Positions 50,891-62,481 of a DNA stretch of 64,000 bases are shown in pieces. A model generated the notes under the pieces. It searched no databases and was not told where the DNA came from. It was given only the letters and a program-made list of their open reading frames with translations. The stretch is from Tillus elongatus (Eukaryota > Arthropoda > Insecta > Coleoptera > Cleridae). The stretch is taken from positions 131,792,454 through 131,856,453 of the forward strand of contig OZ023263.1 of the NCBI GenBank assembly GCA_964006375.1, written 5' to 3'. The position numbers and the translations under genes were made by a program. Every line of letters begins with the position of its first letter. Within the stretch, counting starts at the first letter, position 1.

Positions 50891-52488
50891 GAGTGGAGCC
50901 ATCGCTGAAAAAACTGAAATTATCTAAAAACTTAATATAACTGGGTTTTTGATATGTGTACATTTAAAGAATTTTCATATTTGGATTTTAAATGTACACC
51001 TGTAGATCAATATGAAAAACAATTCGACAGAAATTAGTAAAACGTATACTTTTTCATACCTGGTACAATCATAGAAAATCAGTATTTTTAAGTTCAATGA
51101 CTTAATGATAATTAACACGCCACTAGAAGCTTTTAAGATATCAAGTGTATACTTTGAGACTTTTTTTGTTGAGATTTATTATATTTGGACAGCCTAAAAA
51201 GTATATAAGTTTAAAATTAAGGGGTATAAGGTGCCAGATCTATTTTTTATTGCTAAATAAAATTATTTGTGTCCATGTTTATCAACACGTAAAAGTACCA
51301 CATCTATTGCAACATAATCTAACTGTAGCGTTTTTAGTGAATTTTCTTAGAAAAATAAATCACTAATGAGGAGATCCTGACTTTTGAATTTTTTTAAATT
51401 TGTAAATGAGCGTGAACTATGACCCGAGGTCGGTTTTATATATGAACCATATCAATAATGAATCGATTGTGTCTTAGCCAGAAAATTAATTTAGGAAAAG
51501 CTATGATAAACAAATTTGGTAAGTTTATGATATTAAAAGGAGACTATATAGCAAAAATGTATATTTACTCGTTAAAATAAAAATATTTTGATGCCATATT
51601 ATTTCTATAAAAATTCGCTACCAGTGTTAACTTTATCTGCTTTAGTTTTTTTTTACTATTTACGTCCGGAGGATCTAACACAAGCTTATCTCGACTTTAA
51701 CAGCTACCGCGGTTTATAGAAGTAATTAAAAGCAAACAATTAAATCTCTACATATTAGGTTATTTATAATAATTAAGTATAATAAAAATTAGACATGTGT
51801 TGCCTTTAAGGATCTGTACGCCAACGAACCATTACTATTCAAAGTAATATATTTTAATAAGTTTATCAATAATACTTTTTTTTTTACAATACATCTATTT
51901 GACTAGGATTACACCAGTTCTTATACATACTATAATACATCTTAACAACTTGTTACTACACCTGATAGTTTATATTAATGTTGACAAGTGATAACAAGCT
52001 ATCAACAAGTGACCTGTCTACATAGATAACTAAAACATATCTTATGAATGTACCCCACCTTAAACAGATACGTTTTGACGTATATCTAATATTTTGATAT
52101 TAGAAAACGTCAGGATTAAGAGGGCGAGAAACTAATGAGAGAAACAGGTGTAGAAATACCGATTGAAGGCGCAGTTTTTTTAATACAGAGCTTCTGGTTA
52201 TTAGGCAAAACTCTGTTTACAACACTAACTCTTCCATATTTTTAGAGAAAAGCAATTAGGTGCCACTTTTTACGAACTTGTTAATAACACAAACTAAAAA
52301 AAAACTGTTTACATTTATAACGATATTGAATATTAAAATTAGTTTTTAAATGCTGAAGGCTTTTTAAATAATCTTATTATGTACCAACTTTGAATAATTA
52401 CATTATATTGAACAACTCATGTAAACATTTAGAGGCTTAAAGATAGTAAGGTACATGGTTCCACTAGTGATTGATATGTGATGAAGGC
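50891..52488. other. Polinton interior without a recognised gene
   Basis: AT-rich. The frame at 51145-51366 is not convincing. Nothing similar to capsid or ATPase motifs was seen. Confidence 0.45.
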
Positions 52489-52854
52489 TTACCGGTTTTT
52501 CACCTGAGTCATTGTCATTCTAAATGTATCAGAACGAAAACCGGATCCTTTGCTCTGGTATATCTTGCTCAGTAGGTGCCAGACGTCTTCCAAAACAACA
52601 TTCTTTGCTTTACGAAATGGGAGATGAGCAGCCCCCTTGTCGAAACCTTCCGAGTTAAAGGTAAAACCTACCTTGTCTTCGGGGTCAACATCCTCAATTA
52701 TATGGCTCACAACATCTTTAATACGATCTTTGACCCACTTCTCTGGATCGTTGACATCGTCAGGTATATCTTGAAGTCTAAAGCAAACACTACGTCTATC
52801 AAATTTAAACTTCTTATTGGAATTCACTGTGTCTTCAAGTATTTGGAATGCCAT
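52489..52854 (-). pseudogene. Second copy of the polymerase N-terminal domain
   Basis: ATG at 52854 opens MAFQILEDT, parallel to MAYQIVADT at the start of the polymerase at 58121. The two stay alignable through NDPEKWVK, VDPEDKVGF and EGFDKGAAHL to FRMTMTQVK, about 120 residues. The frame ends TAA at 52489, but CCG-GTAAGC there is a plausible splice donor, so it may once have spliced to more. Protein divergence is substantial, so the duplication is not recent. May be a paralogous small ORF or an unspliced first exon. Confidence 0.6.
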
Positions 52855-53170
52855 TGTTTCCAAGAGTTCACCTTCACAACCGAAGTTTTTCGTGTTCACT
52901 TCTCGATTAAGATACTAAAGTTTAACGGTATTTTCACTGCCACAAGACCGAGACCAAAACGGGTACTTTTTTAGTCTTAATGTTCACCTTTCACTGTCAC
53001 AAGAATTGAAGTTTAACCTCGTCCTATACTCAGTGGGAGCTTCTCGTGCTAATATAGTGTGTTCACCTTGGCTGTTCGTTAAAGACTGAAACTTTAGCGG
53101 GGTGCTTTTCGTTTATATTTGTTTTATGGCAAATGAGAACCTTAATTTTCAGTTCTTGCTTTTGAATGAC

Positions 53171-53383
53171 TCAGCGTTCTTGTAACGTTCTTTTCACCTT
53201 CTTCTGGTAACACTCTTTGCAGTAAGTTGTGAAATTATAACCAGAGATTCCCTTTCTGTCGGTTGTTAATTCGTAACCTACCTCATAGCCTTCTGCCTTA
53301 TTACATATTTGACAGACAGGCTTTTTAGCGTCTGATTGACATTCAGAACAGGAACAGGGACCTCCGAAGAAACAACTAGGCAT
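53171..53383 (-). CDS. 70-aa Cys-rich zinc-ribbon-like protein
   Basis: ATG at 53383, stop at 53171. Cysteines come in pairs: CSCSEC, then CQIC (24/27), then YCKEC near the C-terminus, followed by a basic tail. This suggests a zinc-binding fold. It is intact, has its own core promoter 50 bp upstream, and lies directly downstream of the polymerase gene on the same strand. Family not recognised. Confidence 0.5.
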   Translation of the reverse strand: MPSCFFGGPCSCSECQSDAKKPVCQICNKAEGYEVGYELTTDRKGISGYNFTTYCKECYQKKVKRTLQER

Positions 53384-53410
53384 GTTGACTGTTTGATGGT
53401 TGAACGAATA

Positions 53411-53442
53411 ATGACTATGGTTGGCTTTAAGACCCTTTTATA
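53411..53442 (-). promoter_or_regulatory. TATA/initiator before the 70-aa ORF
   Basis: Minus strand TATAAAAG (53442-53435) with TCATT about 30 bp downstream, the expected TATA-to-initiator distance. The ATG follows at 53383. Confidence 0.5.
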
Positions 53443-53509
53443 TCCTCTGCATTGAAACTTAAGAAACGGAAACATGTGTGGATGTTACGATAAATCTTTA
53501 TATCGTAAG

Positions 53510-56500
53510 CTATTGAAAGGTTGATGAAGAGGAAGCATCGGCGTTATCGTCGAGTTTACGTTTTTCTTGAAAACCATAGAGTTGCGAGCAGTATGATTCA
53601 TCAAACTTACGTTTCTCAGATTTTGGCCTATATATTTTAGTTTCCTCCCTTGTTACTACTTGGTGGTCTTTTGTCCTTCGTATATTCATACTGGCTATCG
53701 GAATAGGTTCTATCGATTCAATAGCCATAATCATGTCACTCATGCTAAATACATTCACAAGCTTCAGGGTATTATAGCTTAACCGTATACCTTTTACTTT
53801 ACAAACCATAAAGTATGTATGGTACCTGGGGCTGAATACAATATAGCTGTAATTTTTTGGCCCTCCGGAAGCAAATACAACTATATAACTTCCAGGCCCA
53901 TATTCTTCGAGTTCGTCTGTCATTTCACCCAAAGAATTTCCTGTTGGTACATCCCATCAGGTTTAGAAACATATATTATGGAATCTGTATCGTAGTATAA
54001 AACCCTGTCTCCAAGCTTCTCTAGATAACTATAGAGTTTTAAACGAGCATGTGTTGTAACGTAGGCTGCTATACAAACATTAACGGTGTTTAGAATGTCG
54101 GCAGCTTCATCCTTATACATGTAGCTAGCGATGAGGGTATCCTCGTTGACCCCATGTATATTTGTGACTTCAATCGCTGGATTTGAGAGCAATTCTTCAA
54201 GTTGATGTGGTTGTCTAATGATGTCAACTTTTGATTGATTCTCTCTCTGCCCAAACTTGCCCCTGTAATCATACAATCATGAGTATCTACGTTACAAATT
54301 TAATTCTTAATATATGTGTGGTTACAGGTTAAAATCTCTTAATGTGTGTGTGTCTGTGGTTACAAGTTCAAATCTTAATGTGTGTAATTAGAGGTTCAGA
54401 AAACTGGAAATTTAAGTCGATCTGATTATATCAATTTAAATTTAATTAATAAGTAATAAAAATATACTACTCGTCAAAGGTAGCTAATCTGCGTATTAAA
54501 TTTGATCAATGTAATTAATATAAATCACTTGCATGTATAATGAAAAATTAAGTCGATCTGATTAAATCAATTTAAATTTAATTAACAAGTAATAAATATA
54601 TACCACTTGTCAAAGGTAGCTAATATGTGTATTAAATTTGATCAATATAATTAATATAAATCACTTGTATGTAGAATGAAAAATTAGGTCGAATTTTAAA
54701 CCACATGTAAACAAAACGTGTTTTTATTTCAAGCGTTTAATATTACACAAACTGATATCGCCGGCTTCCGGTTGATATGGAAGGTGAACGGCCAGATCAG
54801 CTGGTGGTTTTTAGTTTACAGATGGAACTCCGTGAAATATACGTGTTCTTGCACAGTAGCAAACAATTAATAATATGCAATTTTTCGATTCTTAACTAAT
54901 ATGTTTACAGATGTTAGTGACTTTTTTTTGTGTATTTATGTTTGTGTATGTGCATGTATGTGCTACTGCTGTAAGTTGAAATCTTATTGTACGACATGTT
55001 AAAAAATTAAAAGTGTTAAAAAAAAATTAAAATCTTAATGTGTATGTATGTGTGTGTTGAAAAGAAACATGGTACATACCAAAAAGTATTGAGCATCAGT
55101 TTAGCTAAAGCTCTTAGCCCAGGATTCTTCACGATTTCTCCAAACTCCATCCTAATCCCCTCCTTGTCAAAAAATTCGTCAATATATGCCTCCTTTTCGT
55201 CTGATGTTATGCAATTTGAAGGCCAACCACTTGCTTGTTGCTTCATTTTAATGAACTTGTTCATCATTTTAGTGAACAAACCCTTAGTCTTTTCGGTCAC
55301 ATCGTACTGCTCTATTTGATACTGCCAAACCTCATACACTTCAAGCATAACATACCCTTTTTCTAGAGCCTTATTTACCTCGTCCATCACCCACGTACCA
55401 ACCAACGCTCTTTGTTCAGTAGTATGTTCACAGGCACCTTGGTTCATAGACACACCACATGTACGACACAGTACGAACATTAATTTCCCATTCATCTTAG
55501 TTGGTAGTACAGGGTGATATAAATTTTCAGGAGGCAAGATCTTGCATTTGATGACGCCATTCATACTTGAGAGGTTTAGATGTTTGCAGTCATCACCTAT
55601 GTGAACTTTTGGATGACCTATGGGGTAGGCGTTGTATTTGCAAACATAGGGGTACAGTGAACACACGTCCATGTATTTAATTTTTTCTCCGGGCTTTGCT
55701 TGATAGTATGTCTTGCAGTTGCCGGTGCGGCCGCCGTAGAAAGCGTCAAGTGGTTCGAGAGCTGTGCCAGCTAATAGGGGACTTGTCTCCAGCGTCATTT
55801 TCAAAGGTGCGTTCTTTTCAAGCATTTCTCTGAATTTACACTCCCACATCTCCACAACTTCATAACCCCTCTGTCTCAAACTATTTGTTTTTGCCCGAGT
55901 ACGCTCATAGCGGTTGTTTAATGTATCCGCTGGATCATCAGGCAGAGGATCATCTCTCTTGGCATTGAGACACGTGTGACCATGATAATAACACCCATGG
56001 AACTAAAATATTTGCTGTGTCTCCGCACAGAAACCATCTACTTTACATCCAGCAGCTACGGCTTCTCGTTGTTTGACAGAGTGTATTATACTGATACCTC
56101 GCCGCGCTTCTTCATAAATAAGCCAAAGTGTAGCTATCTTTGACTGCTTATCGCAGTTTCGATAGCCACCTCGGGGTATAATGCCTATGGTCTCTGGTTG
56201 TAAAAAGTTTCGACGAAAAACTAAGTTACATGCTGAGGCAATAGTTGTCGCTTCTGTAAATGGGCATACACGACACTCCTCGAGAAACATCTTCCTAAAC
56301 TTGAGACAGGCTTTCCTCAAAATGTCTACATCACTAACACAATATTACACCAAATCTCTCTGCAGGTTAAAGTTGTCGTTTTGATGTTCTTTGTGCCATT
56401 CAATAAGCTTAAGACGGTTATCTTCGCTCATATGATCGGGGTCATAGTATTGTAATGCAGGTAGTGGTCCGTTGTAATTAGCGTTCGCCAGGGTATTAAA

Positions 56501-58121
56501 TAGATGTGGAAAATAACCCCTCCTCATCTCAGGGTCCAAGTCAAACGCTTTCGGTAGTGCAGCTAAGGCCAATGGAAAGTAATTTATACTATCGATAAAT
56601 TTGACCTTTTTACCCACTTCTATCATTATAATACTAGTACCCCTCATAATAAGTTTGACTTTTAAATGTTTTTTCCAACACATGTTTTAAAATAAACTGG
56701 TGAGCATACGCCTTTCCATTATGTGCCAACACTACTATCCTTTTGAAAGCCGGTGCAACACCCAGTACATATTCGGCAAACCTCTCCAATGGTTTTATTT
56801 TTAGAACTTGACGTCTTGCACAACATCTATAACATATGAGTACGTCATCATCTTGATCCATGCAAAGGTCACAGCGCTGATGAAACACACACAAATTTGG
56901 GATGTGTATCTTTTCACCGTCAGGCCCCTCTTCATCTTGTCTTGTCTCAAGATCGTAAAACACAAACAACGTATCATCTGTTATTGGCTCTCGTTCATCA
57001 GGCTTCATGTAACAGTAATGGCCAGCAGGTTGATGTTTGGCGCACACTCTACAATACACTTCATCACAGGTGTGTTGACGATCTGAAGATACGGTCTTGA
57101 GACATGATTCACACCTTTTCACTGTGTCACACATACTCTTACCATTTTTACCAATTATTTTATGATTGGCGAAGCAGTTTTGATCTCTAAATTTTCTATT
57201 ACAATCTGTGCAGCTTACCTCTTGTCTTGTTTTTTCACACGCTGGGCTCTGCTGACAGCAGGGGCATGTGGCGGTACATCGATGGTTATTTTTATGATCA
57301 TAAGGCACATGGCACCACTGGCAATAATAAATGCAGCAAAAGGCTGCTTTTAAATTTGTAATAACGTTAAAGTGATTGTTGTGATGAAGTAAGTTTATTT
57401 TTAGGGGAGCATCAGGCCCCTCAAACATCACATTCCGACCTTTGGACCCATATTCGTACACCGTGATTTTGTATTCCGTCAGATAGGTTTGGAATTGTCT
57501 CACCTCATTTAAGCTGGCCCCTGCTTCTGAAATTTCAACACCTGCTTCGCTGATTAATTTAGCCGTTTCAATGTCCTGCATTTTCTGACGATTTTCTCTC
57601 ATCTGTTTAATAAAGGGGCTCTTGATGGCATAAGCTATGGCTACAACTAGAGCTCTTACGAGACAGAGATTATCGGAATTATTAATGGTTACAATTCCTC
57701 TTCTCTGCGAACACTCCTCTTCAAACTTAGTATATTTATTTGTTCTGCCAGCCCCTGTGAACGGTTTTACCATCGTCATCGTCATTCTGAATATGTTAGA
57801 ATGAAAGCCCTCCGAATTGCTTTGATATATTTGTCCTAGCAGGTCCCAAATATTTTCAAAAGTCACACTTGATGCTTTTCTGAATGCCAAGTGTGCAGCC
57901 CCCTTGTCGAAACCTTCCGATGTAAAGAGAAACCCTACCCTGTCTTCAGGATCTACATCCTCAACTATGCGGCCCACAATATCCCTGATGCCACTCTTGA
58001 CCCACTTCTCTGGGTCATTAACATGATCGGGGATGTCATTAAGTTTAAAGGTAGCACTACGCCTTGTCAACTTATATTTTCGGTTGGTTTTGCACGTGTC
58101 AGCAACTATTTGGTAAGCCAT
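53510..58121 (-). pseudogene. polB: Family-B DNA polymerase of Polinton type
   Basis: ATG at 58121. Order: an N-terminal domain (MAYQIV...), DNLCLVRALVV (about 160), a Cys/His-rich zinc region (CQWC, CPCCQ, CTDC), Exo I FYDLETRQ, Exo II HNGKAYAHQF (the usual Asp is Ala), Exo III YCVSD, palm motif A DVCSLYP, motif B KLMLNTFW/GKFG, and motif C YYDTDS. The 3' end is basic and Ser-rich. Breaks: a frameshift near 56650, TAA at 56345-56347, TAG at 56003-56005 and a frameshift near 53955. The gene has a spliceosomal intron between motif B halves (54263-55079). It would copy the element by protein-primed synthesis. Catalytic aspartates survive but the frame does not. I give no joined reading. Confidence 0.85.
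54263..55079 (-). other. Spliceosomal intron in the polymerase gene
   Basis: Donor G-GTATGTACC at 55080/55079 and acceptor GATTACAG-GGG at 54263/54262 join TTTTTG to GGGCAAG and restore the codons T-F-W-G-K-F-G of motif B exactly. Length 817 bp. Inside are a 138-bp tandem duplication (about 54404-54680) and a segment shared with 45660-45790. Confidence 0.8.
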
Positions 58122-58403
58122 TTTAAAGAAACTACGCGAAACACTTGAAAGTTTTACAAATTAGCAAATGTTTTCAAAACTAAGATTGTTTTTACACTAT
58201 TCTACAAAAAGTACAGTAAAAACCACTAAACGATACCTGATGATGCAAAATGTGCTCTCAGGATCACTAGGTACTACAACCAAAGCGTGGCACACACAAC
58301 ACGGCCAATTGCAATCTAACTTGCACAAGACTAAGCAGTATTAACAATAACGGTCGAAGGTAGATACAGCCCGAGTAGTATTCACACTAGCGGTCGAAGG
58401 TAG

Positions 58404-58434
58404 ACTGAATTTTTCTAGGATCGAGCTTATATAA
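58404..58434 (-). promoter_or_regulatory. TATA/initiator of the polymerase gene
   Basis: Minus strand TATATAAG (58434-58427), then TCAGTC (58409-58404) with its A 27 bp downstream of the first T: the canonical arthropod TATA plus initiator layout. The leader to ATG 58121 is about 285 nt. Confidence 0.6.
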
Positions 58435-58674
58435 GTACATTGTTACGATCACCGAAGCTGGAACATACTAGCTTTGTTTTAATTTGAGGCCCCCACTATT
58501 AGCTTAATATGTAACTTGTTTTGCATGTATTTATATGGCTTGGTGTGTCAAATCTCTGTATTTGCTTAAATATGCATGTGGTCTTATGGTAAATAGGCAC
58601 AGATTTTTTATGGTTTTCTACTGGCATTGTCCGCACTTACACCGGAAACTGTAAGAAGCTTGCAACTTGAGAAC

Positions 58675-58900
58675 GGCAGGAAATGATATTACTCTCCGAT
58701 ACTGGGGAAATTATGTTGGTAAATGAGCAATCATTAGCAGGAAATGATATCACCAACGCCAGATGTTTAATGTGCCTTGTTGCTAGCTTTGTTATATGAA
58801 GGAAATGATGTCACCAGCACCTGATGTTGGACATACCATGTTGCCAACTTCTAGCACTAGATGTTGGACATGCCTTGTTGCCAACTTTTGTTATACCATA
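58675..58900. repeat. ~61-bp imperfect tandem repeat
   Basis: AGGAAATGAT recurs at about 58678, 58739 and 58800, each followed by related ATCACCA..C.CCAGATGTT and TGCC.TGTTGCCAAC words. It lies upstream of the polymerase promoter. Confidence 0.6.
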
Positions 58901-59009
58901 CACAAAAATATATACAACATGTAAACTTTAAGTTCAGTCTTTGTTTAAAACTAACCCGGGGCTTGTTTAATCATTCAGAATAAACTTTTCATTTGTACTA
59001 ACCCAGCGA

Positions 59010-60576
59010 TATCTACTAAATTTATATACGTTTTATAAGGCCTTAGCCTATTAAACATTTGTTCCTGATCCAAATAATAAAAATATCTATTCACTTAAGA
59101 TTAAACTCATTATAGTTTGTGGACGTTGCCCCAGTATTTTCATTAAATTTGAATAACTCGAATAAACTTAGAAAAAGTTGTACGTAGTAAGGTCTTTTCA
59201 AAAGGTAAGTAATTTTGTTCCTCATTATCCCAACTAAATAATATATATTATGCAGCTATATACAGTTACATCAATCTTTTGTTTTAAACCAGTTCATTCT
59301 GAATAAAACTTTTCATTTGTAATAGTACATGACTAAATTTATTTACTGTACTTAAAGTCTCTAAAAATATCTGTTCACAGCTACCTATATACAACTACAT
59401 ACGATAAAATCAAACATTAAACCTTAAGTTCAATATTTTTTGTTTAAGACAAATTTATATACCTTTTATAAGACCTTAGCTTATTAAACATTTGTTCCTG
59501 ATCCAAATAATAAAAATATCTATTTACAGCTACATATAAAATCAATCTTTAAAACCAAAACCGGTCTTGTTCATTCAGAATAAACTTTTATTTGCAATGT
59601 GACTAAAATACTTTAAGGTCCTGAGCTTATCAGCTTGAAACCCCTCTTTTGCTAGCATTAAAGTTTCAAATAATATATACATATTCATGTTTTCACATAA
59701 AATTAGATCCAAAAGAATTAGCTTAAAACAAAATTAAAAATTAGGTCTGTAGAATCGGGATTGCTACGGATAGGTTCAAATCTTAATGACTGCTAGCTGA
59801 GCTGTATGCATTATGGACATTTTTTAATTTTCGTGCCAAAGTTAATATATATTGGTAACATTATTACTTTGCGCATGACCATAATACCTTTTCACCCCAT
59901 CATCTTTAAGTTTTACATTTTTTACATTTTTGTTATCTCAGACACTCCCATCAGACCCAGTATTGGTTCCCCCTTGAATCTACATTTGGCAACCACCGAT
60001 ACGCTTCGCAAGTTGCCCCCCTCACATCTTAAACCATTATCTCTCAGGTTAGCTCGGTCACATATGGTTAGACTAAGAGTGTCCAGGTTAGCTCCGTTAC
60101 ATATGGTTAGACTATAGGTGAAATGTCAGGGGTATATATGTCATCTTTCGGCTAAGGTGTTAGCTGTAGGTATCACAGGTTAGACCGACATCTTTAAAAA
60201 CGAAATAACTCGGGTCACATATGTTTCGATGGAAGGGTGTACAGGTTAGACCGACATCTTTAAAGCTATCACCTTTACAGGTTAGGCCGCCATCTTTAAA
60301 AACGAAATAGCTCGGGTCACATATGTTTTGATGGACTGGGGTTAGACCGACATCTTCAAAGCTGTCACCTTTACAGGTTAGACCGCCATCTTTCATTCCG
60401 CCATTTTTTATTCCGCCATTTTTTATTCCGCCATTTTTTATTCCGTCATCTTGGAAGCCATCTTGGACGACATCTTGGGGGGCGTCGCCACGCCCACAAG
60501 GGGGTGGGGCTCCGCTCCTAGGGGAGGAGTGGGGGTACCCCCACTTCTGTCTGGCTCAGGCGACGCATTACCTACT
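59010..60576 (-). repeat. Polinton right terminal inverted repeat
   Basis: Reverse complement of the left repeat, ending CGACGCATTACCTACT at 60576 against TCTATC. It lacks the internal duplication, the long TA array and two of the GC-rich 21-bp units present at the left. Confidence 0.85.
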
Positions 60577-60582
60577 TCTATC

Positions 60583-62010
60583 ATTTCAGCGCAATCTGAG
60601 CCATACGACCACTCAAACCAATTGTCTTGAGGTGTAGCTTTCAAGTTTTATTTTGTTTTCAAACATTTATATTCTGAACTAGTTTACCTAACTACACAAG
60701 CTAAATGTCTTGAAGAGTAGTCTTCAATTTTCATAAAATAACAGGTCTCTATCATTTCAGAGTAATCTGAGACATGTGACCACTCAAACCAATTGTCTTG
60801 AGGTGTAGCTTTCAAGTTTTATTTTGTTTTCAAACATTTATATTCTGAACTAGTTTACCTAACTACACAAACTAAATATCTTGAAGAGTAGTCTAAAAAT
60901 TTTTATAAAAAACAGGTCTATCATTTCAGAGCAATCTGAGGCATATGACCACTCAAACTTAGTAGTAGCTTTCAAGTTTTATTTTGTTTTCAAACATTTA
61001 TATTCTGAACTAGTTTACCAAACTACACAAGCTAAATGTCTTGAAGAGTAGTCTTCAATTTTCATAAAATAACAGGTCTCTATCATTTCAGAGCAATCTG
61101 AGCCATGTGACCACTCAAACCAATTGTCTCGAGGTGTAGCTTTCAAGTTTTATTTTGTTTTCAAACATTCATATTCTGAACTAGTTCACCTAACTATACA
61201 AGTTGAACATCTTAAAGAGTAGTCTTAAATTTTCATAAAATAACAGGTCTCTATCATTTCAGAGCAATCTGAGCCATGTGACCAATCAAACCAATTGTCT
61301 TGAGGTGTAGCTTTCAAGTTTTATTCTGTTTTCAAACATTCATATTCTGAGCTAGTTTACCTAACTACACAAGCTAAATGTCTTGAAGAGTAGTCTTCAA
61401 TTTTCATAAAATAATAGGTCTCTATCATTTCAGAGCAATCTGAGCCATATGACCACTCAAACCAATTGTCTTGAGGTGTAGCTTTCAAGTTTTATTTTGT
61501 TTTCAAACATTTATATTCTGAACTAGTTTACCTAACTACACAAGCTAAATGTCTTGAAGAGTAGTCTTCAATTTTCATAAAATAACAGGTCTTTATCATT
61601 TCAGAGCAATCTGAGCCATATGACCACTCAAACCAATTGTCTTGAGGTGTAGCTTTCAAGTTTTATTTTGTTTTCAAACATTCATATTCTGAACTAGTTC
61701 ACCTAACTATACAAGTTGAATATCTTGAAGAGTAGTCTCAAATTTTCATAAAATAACAGGTCTCTATCATTTCAGAGCAATCTGAGCCATGTGACCAATC
61801 AAACCAATTGCCTTGAGGTGTAGCTTTCAAGTTTTATTTTGTTTTCAAACATTCATATTCTGAGCTAGTTTACCTAACAAATCAAATTGAATGTCTTGAA
61901 GTGCAACAATCAATTTTTCGTAATTCAACTCGTCTCTGCTATGTTAGAGTAATCTTAGACATGTGACCTGTTGAACTAGTTGTCTTGAGGTGTAGCTTTT
62001 TATGTGTGTA
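60583..62010 (+). repeat. ~172-bp satellite, right block
   Basis: Eight or so copies. CAATTGTCTTGAGGTGTAGC starts at about 60618, 60790, 61121, 61293, 61465, 61637 and 61806, with a shortened unit at 60955. Spacing is 172 bp. Confidence 0.9.
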
Positions 62011-62082
62011 TGTAATTTAAATTTGGATAGTGTAAAAATTAAAAAAGTTTGTTATATAAAAAATAAGAAAACTAAAGAGTAG

Positions 62083-62481
62083 ATTGTCTATTACAACAGT
62101 CAGCTAAAGGAAGATTTATGGTATCGGAATACCGATACCCTAAATATTTCGACCGAAGAAGCCTACTCAGAGTCATGTCCAGGGGGCCGGAATACCGATG
62201 CCCTAGAAGTGGCGGAGGCAACATCTCAATTAACACCAACAACCACTACATACTTGGTAAACATTGGCGGAACGGAGATTGAAAACGACTCGCTATCTGG
62301 TACATATGTTTGCAAAGATTTGATTCTAAAGATGTACCGGAAGCAACATCTCAACAACGTAGGATATCCAATCATTTCTATGAAAAGTGCAAACAAATTA
62401 TTTTTTGATTTTTTCGTAAGCCATTATTTTATGAAAATTGAAGACTACTCTTCAAGACATTTAGCTTGTGTAGTTAGGTAA
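62083..62481 (+). CDS. Uncharacterised coding-like segment in the satellite
   Basis: A frame open from about 62083 to TAA at 62479-62481 has ordinary amino-acid composition, a repeated RNTD..L..STEE/A..VAEAT pattern and YLVNIGGTEIENDS. The last ~15 codons are satellite sequence (inverted unit starting about 62437), so the natural 3' end has been replaced. No good ATG was found. Family unknown; possibly part of a transposon. Confidence 0.25.
   Translation: MVYYNSQLKEDLWYRNTDTLNISTEEAYSESCPGGRNTDALEVAEATSQLTPTTTTYLVNIGGTEIENDSLSGTYVCKDLILKMYRKQHLNNVGYPIISMKSANKLFFDFFVSHYFMKIEDYSSRHLACVVR

Larger units (their letters stand above)
41298..60576. mobile_element. Polinton/Maverick-type DNA transposon, 19.3 kb
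   Basis: Both ends read AGTAGGTAATGCGTCGC (or CCTGAG variant) inwards and are flanked by TCTATC at 41292-41297 and 60577-60582. A 6-bp duplication, termini starting 5'-AG, kilobase inverted repeats, 15-20 kb size and a protein-primed-type DNA polymerase B are the known hallmarks of Polintons. The flanking satellite is continuous if the element and one TCTATC are removed. Genes seen inside, all minus: polB (58121-53510), a 70-aa Cys-rich ORF, a polB N-domain duplicate, a C2H2 ORF and an MMP. Integrase, FtsK/HerA-like ATPase, adenoviral-type protease and capsid genes were not found, so mobilisation would need help in trans. Confidence 0.8.

Noticed and set aside
52854..52899. Start of the duplicated N-domain at 52899
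   Set aside because: The codon there is GTG; ATG at 52854 aligns with the polymerase start.
55980..56010. A second intron in polB at 56003
   Set aside because: TTTTAG looks like an acceptor, but the same frame continues on both sides of the TAG with conserved sequence and there is no donor nearby; a nonsense change is simpler.
60583..62010. Regular repeats considered as a CRISPR array
   Set aside because: The whole 172-bp unit repeats without unique spacers, in a eukaryotic context; it is a satellite.
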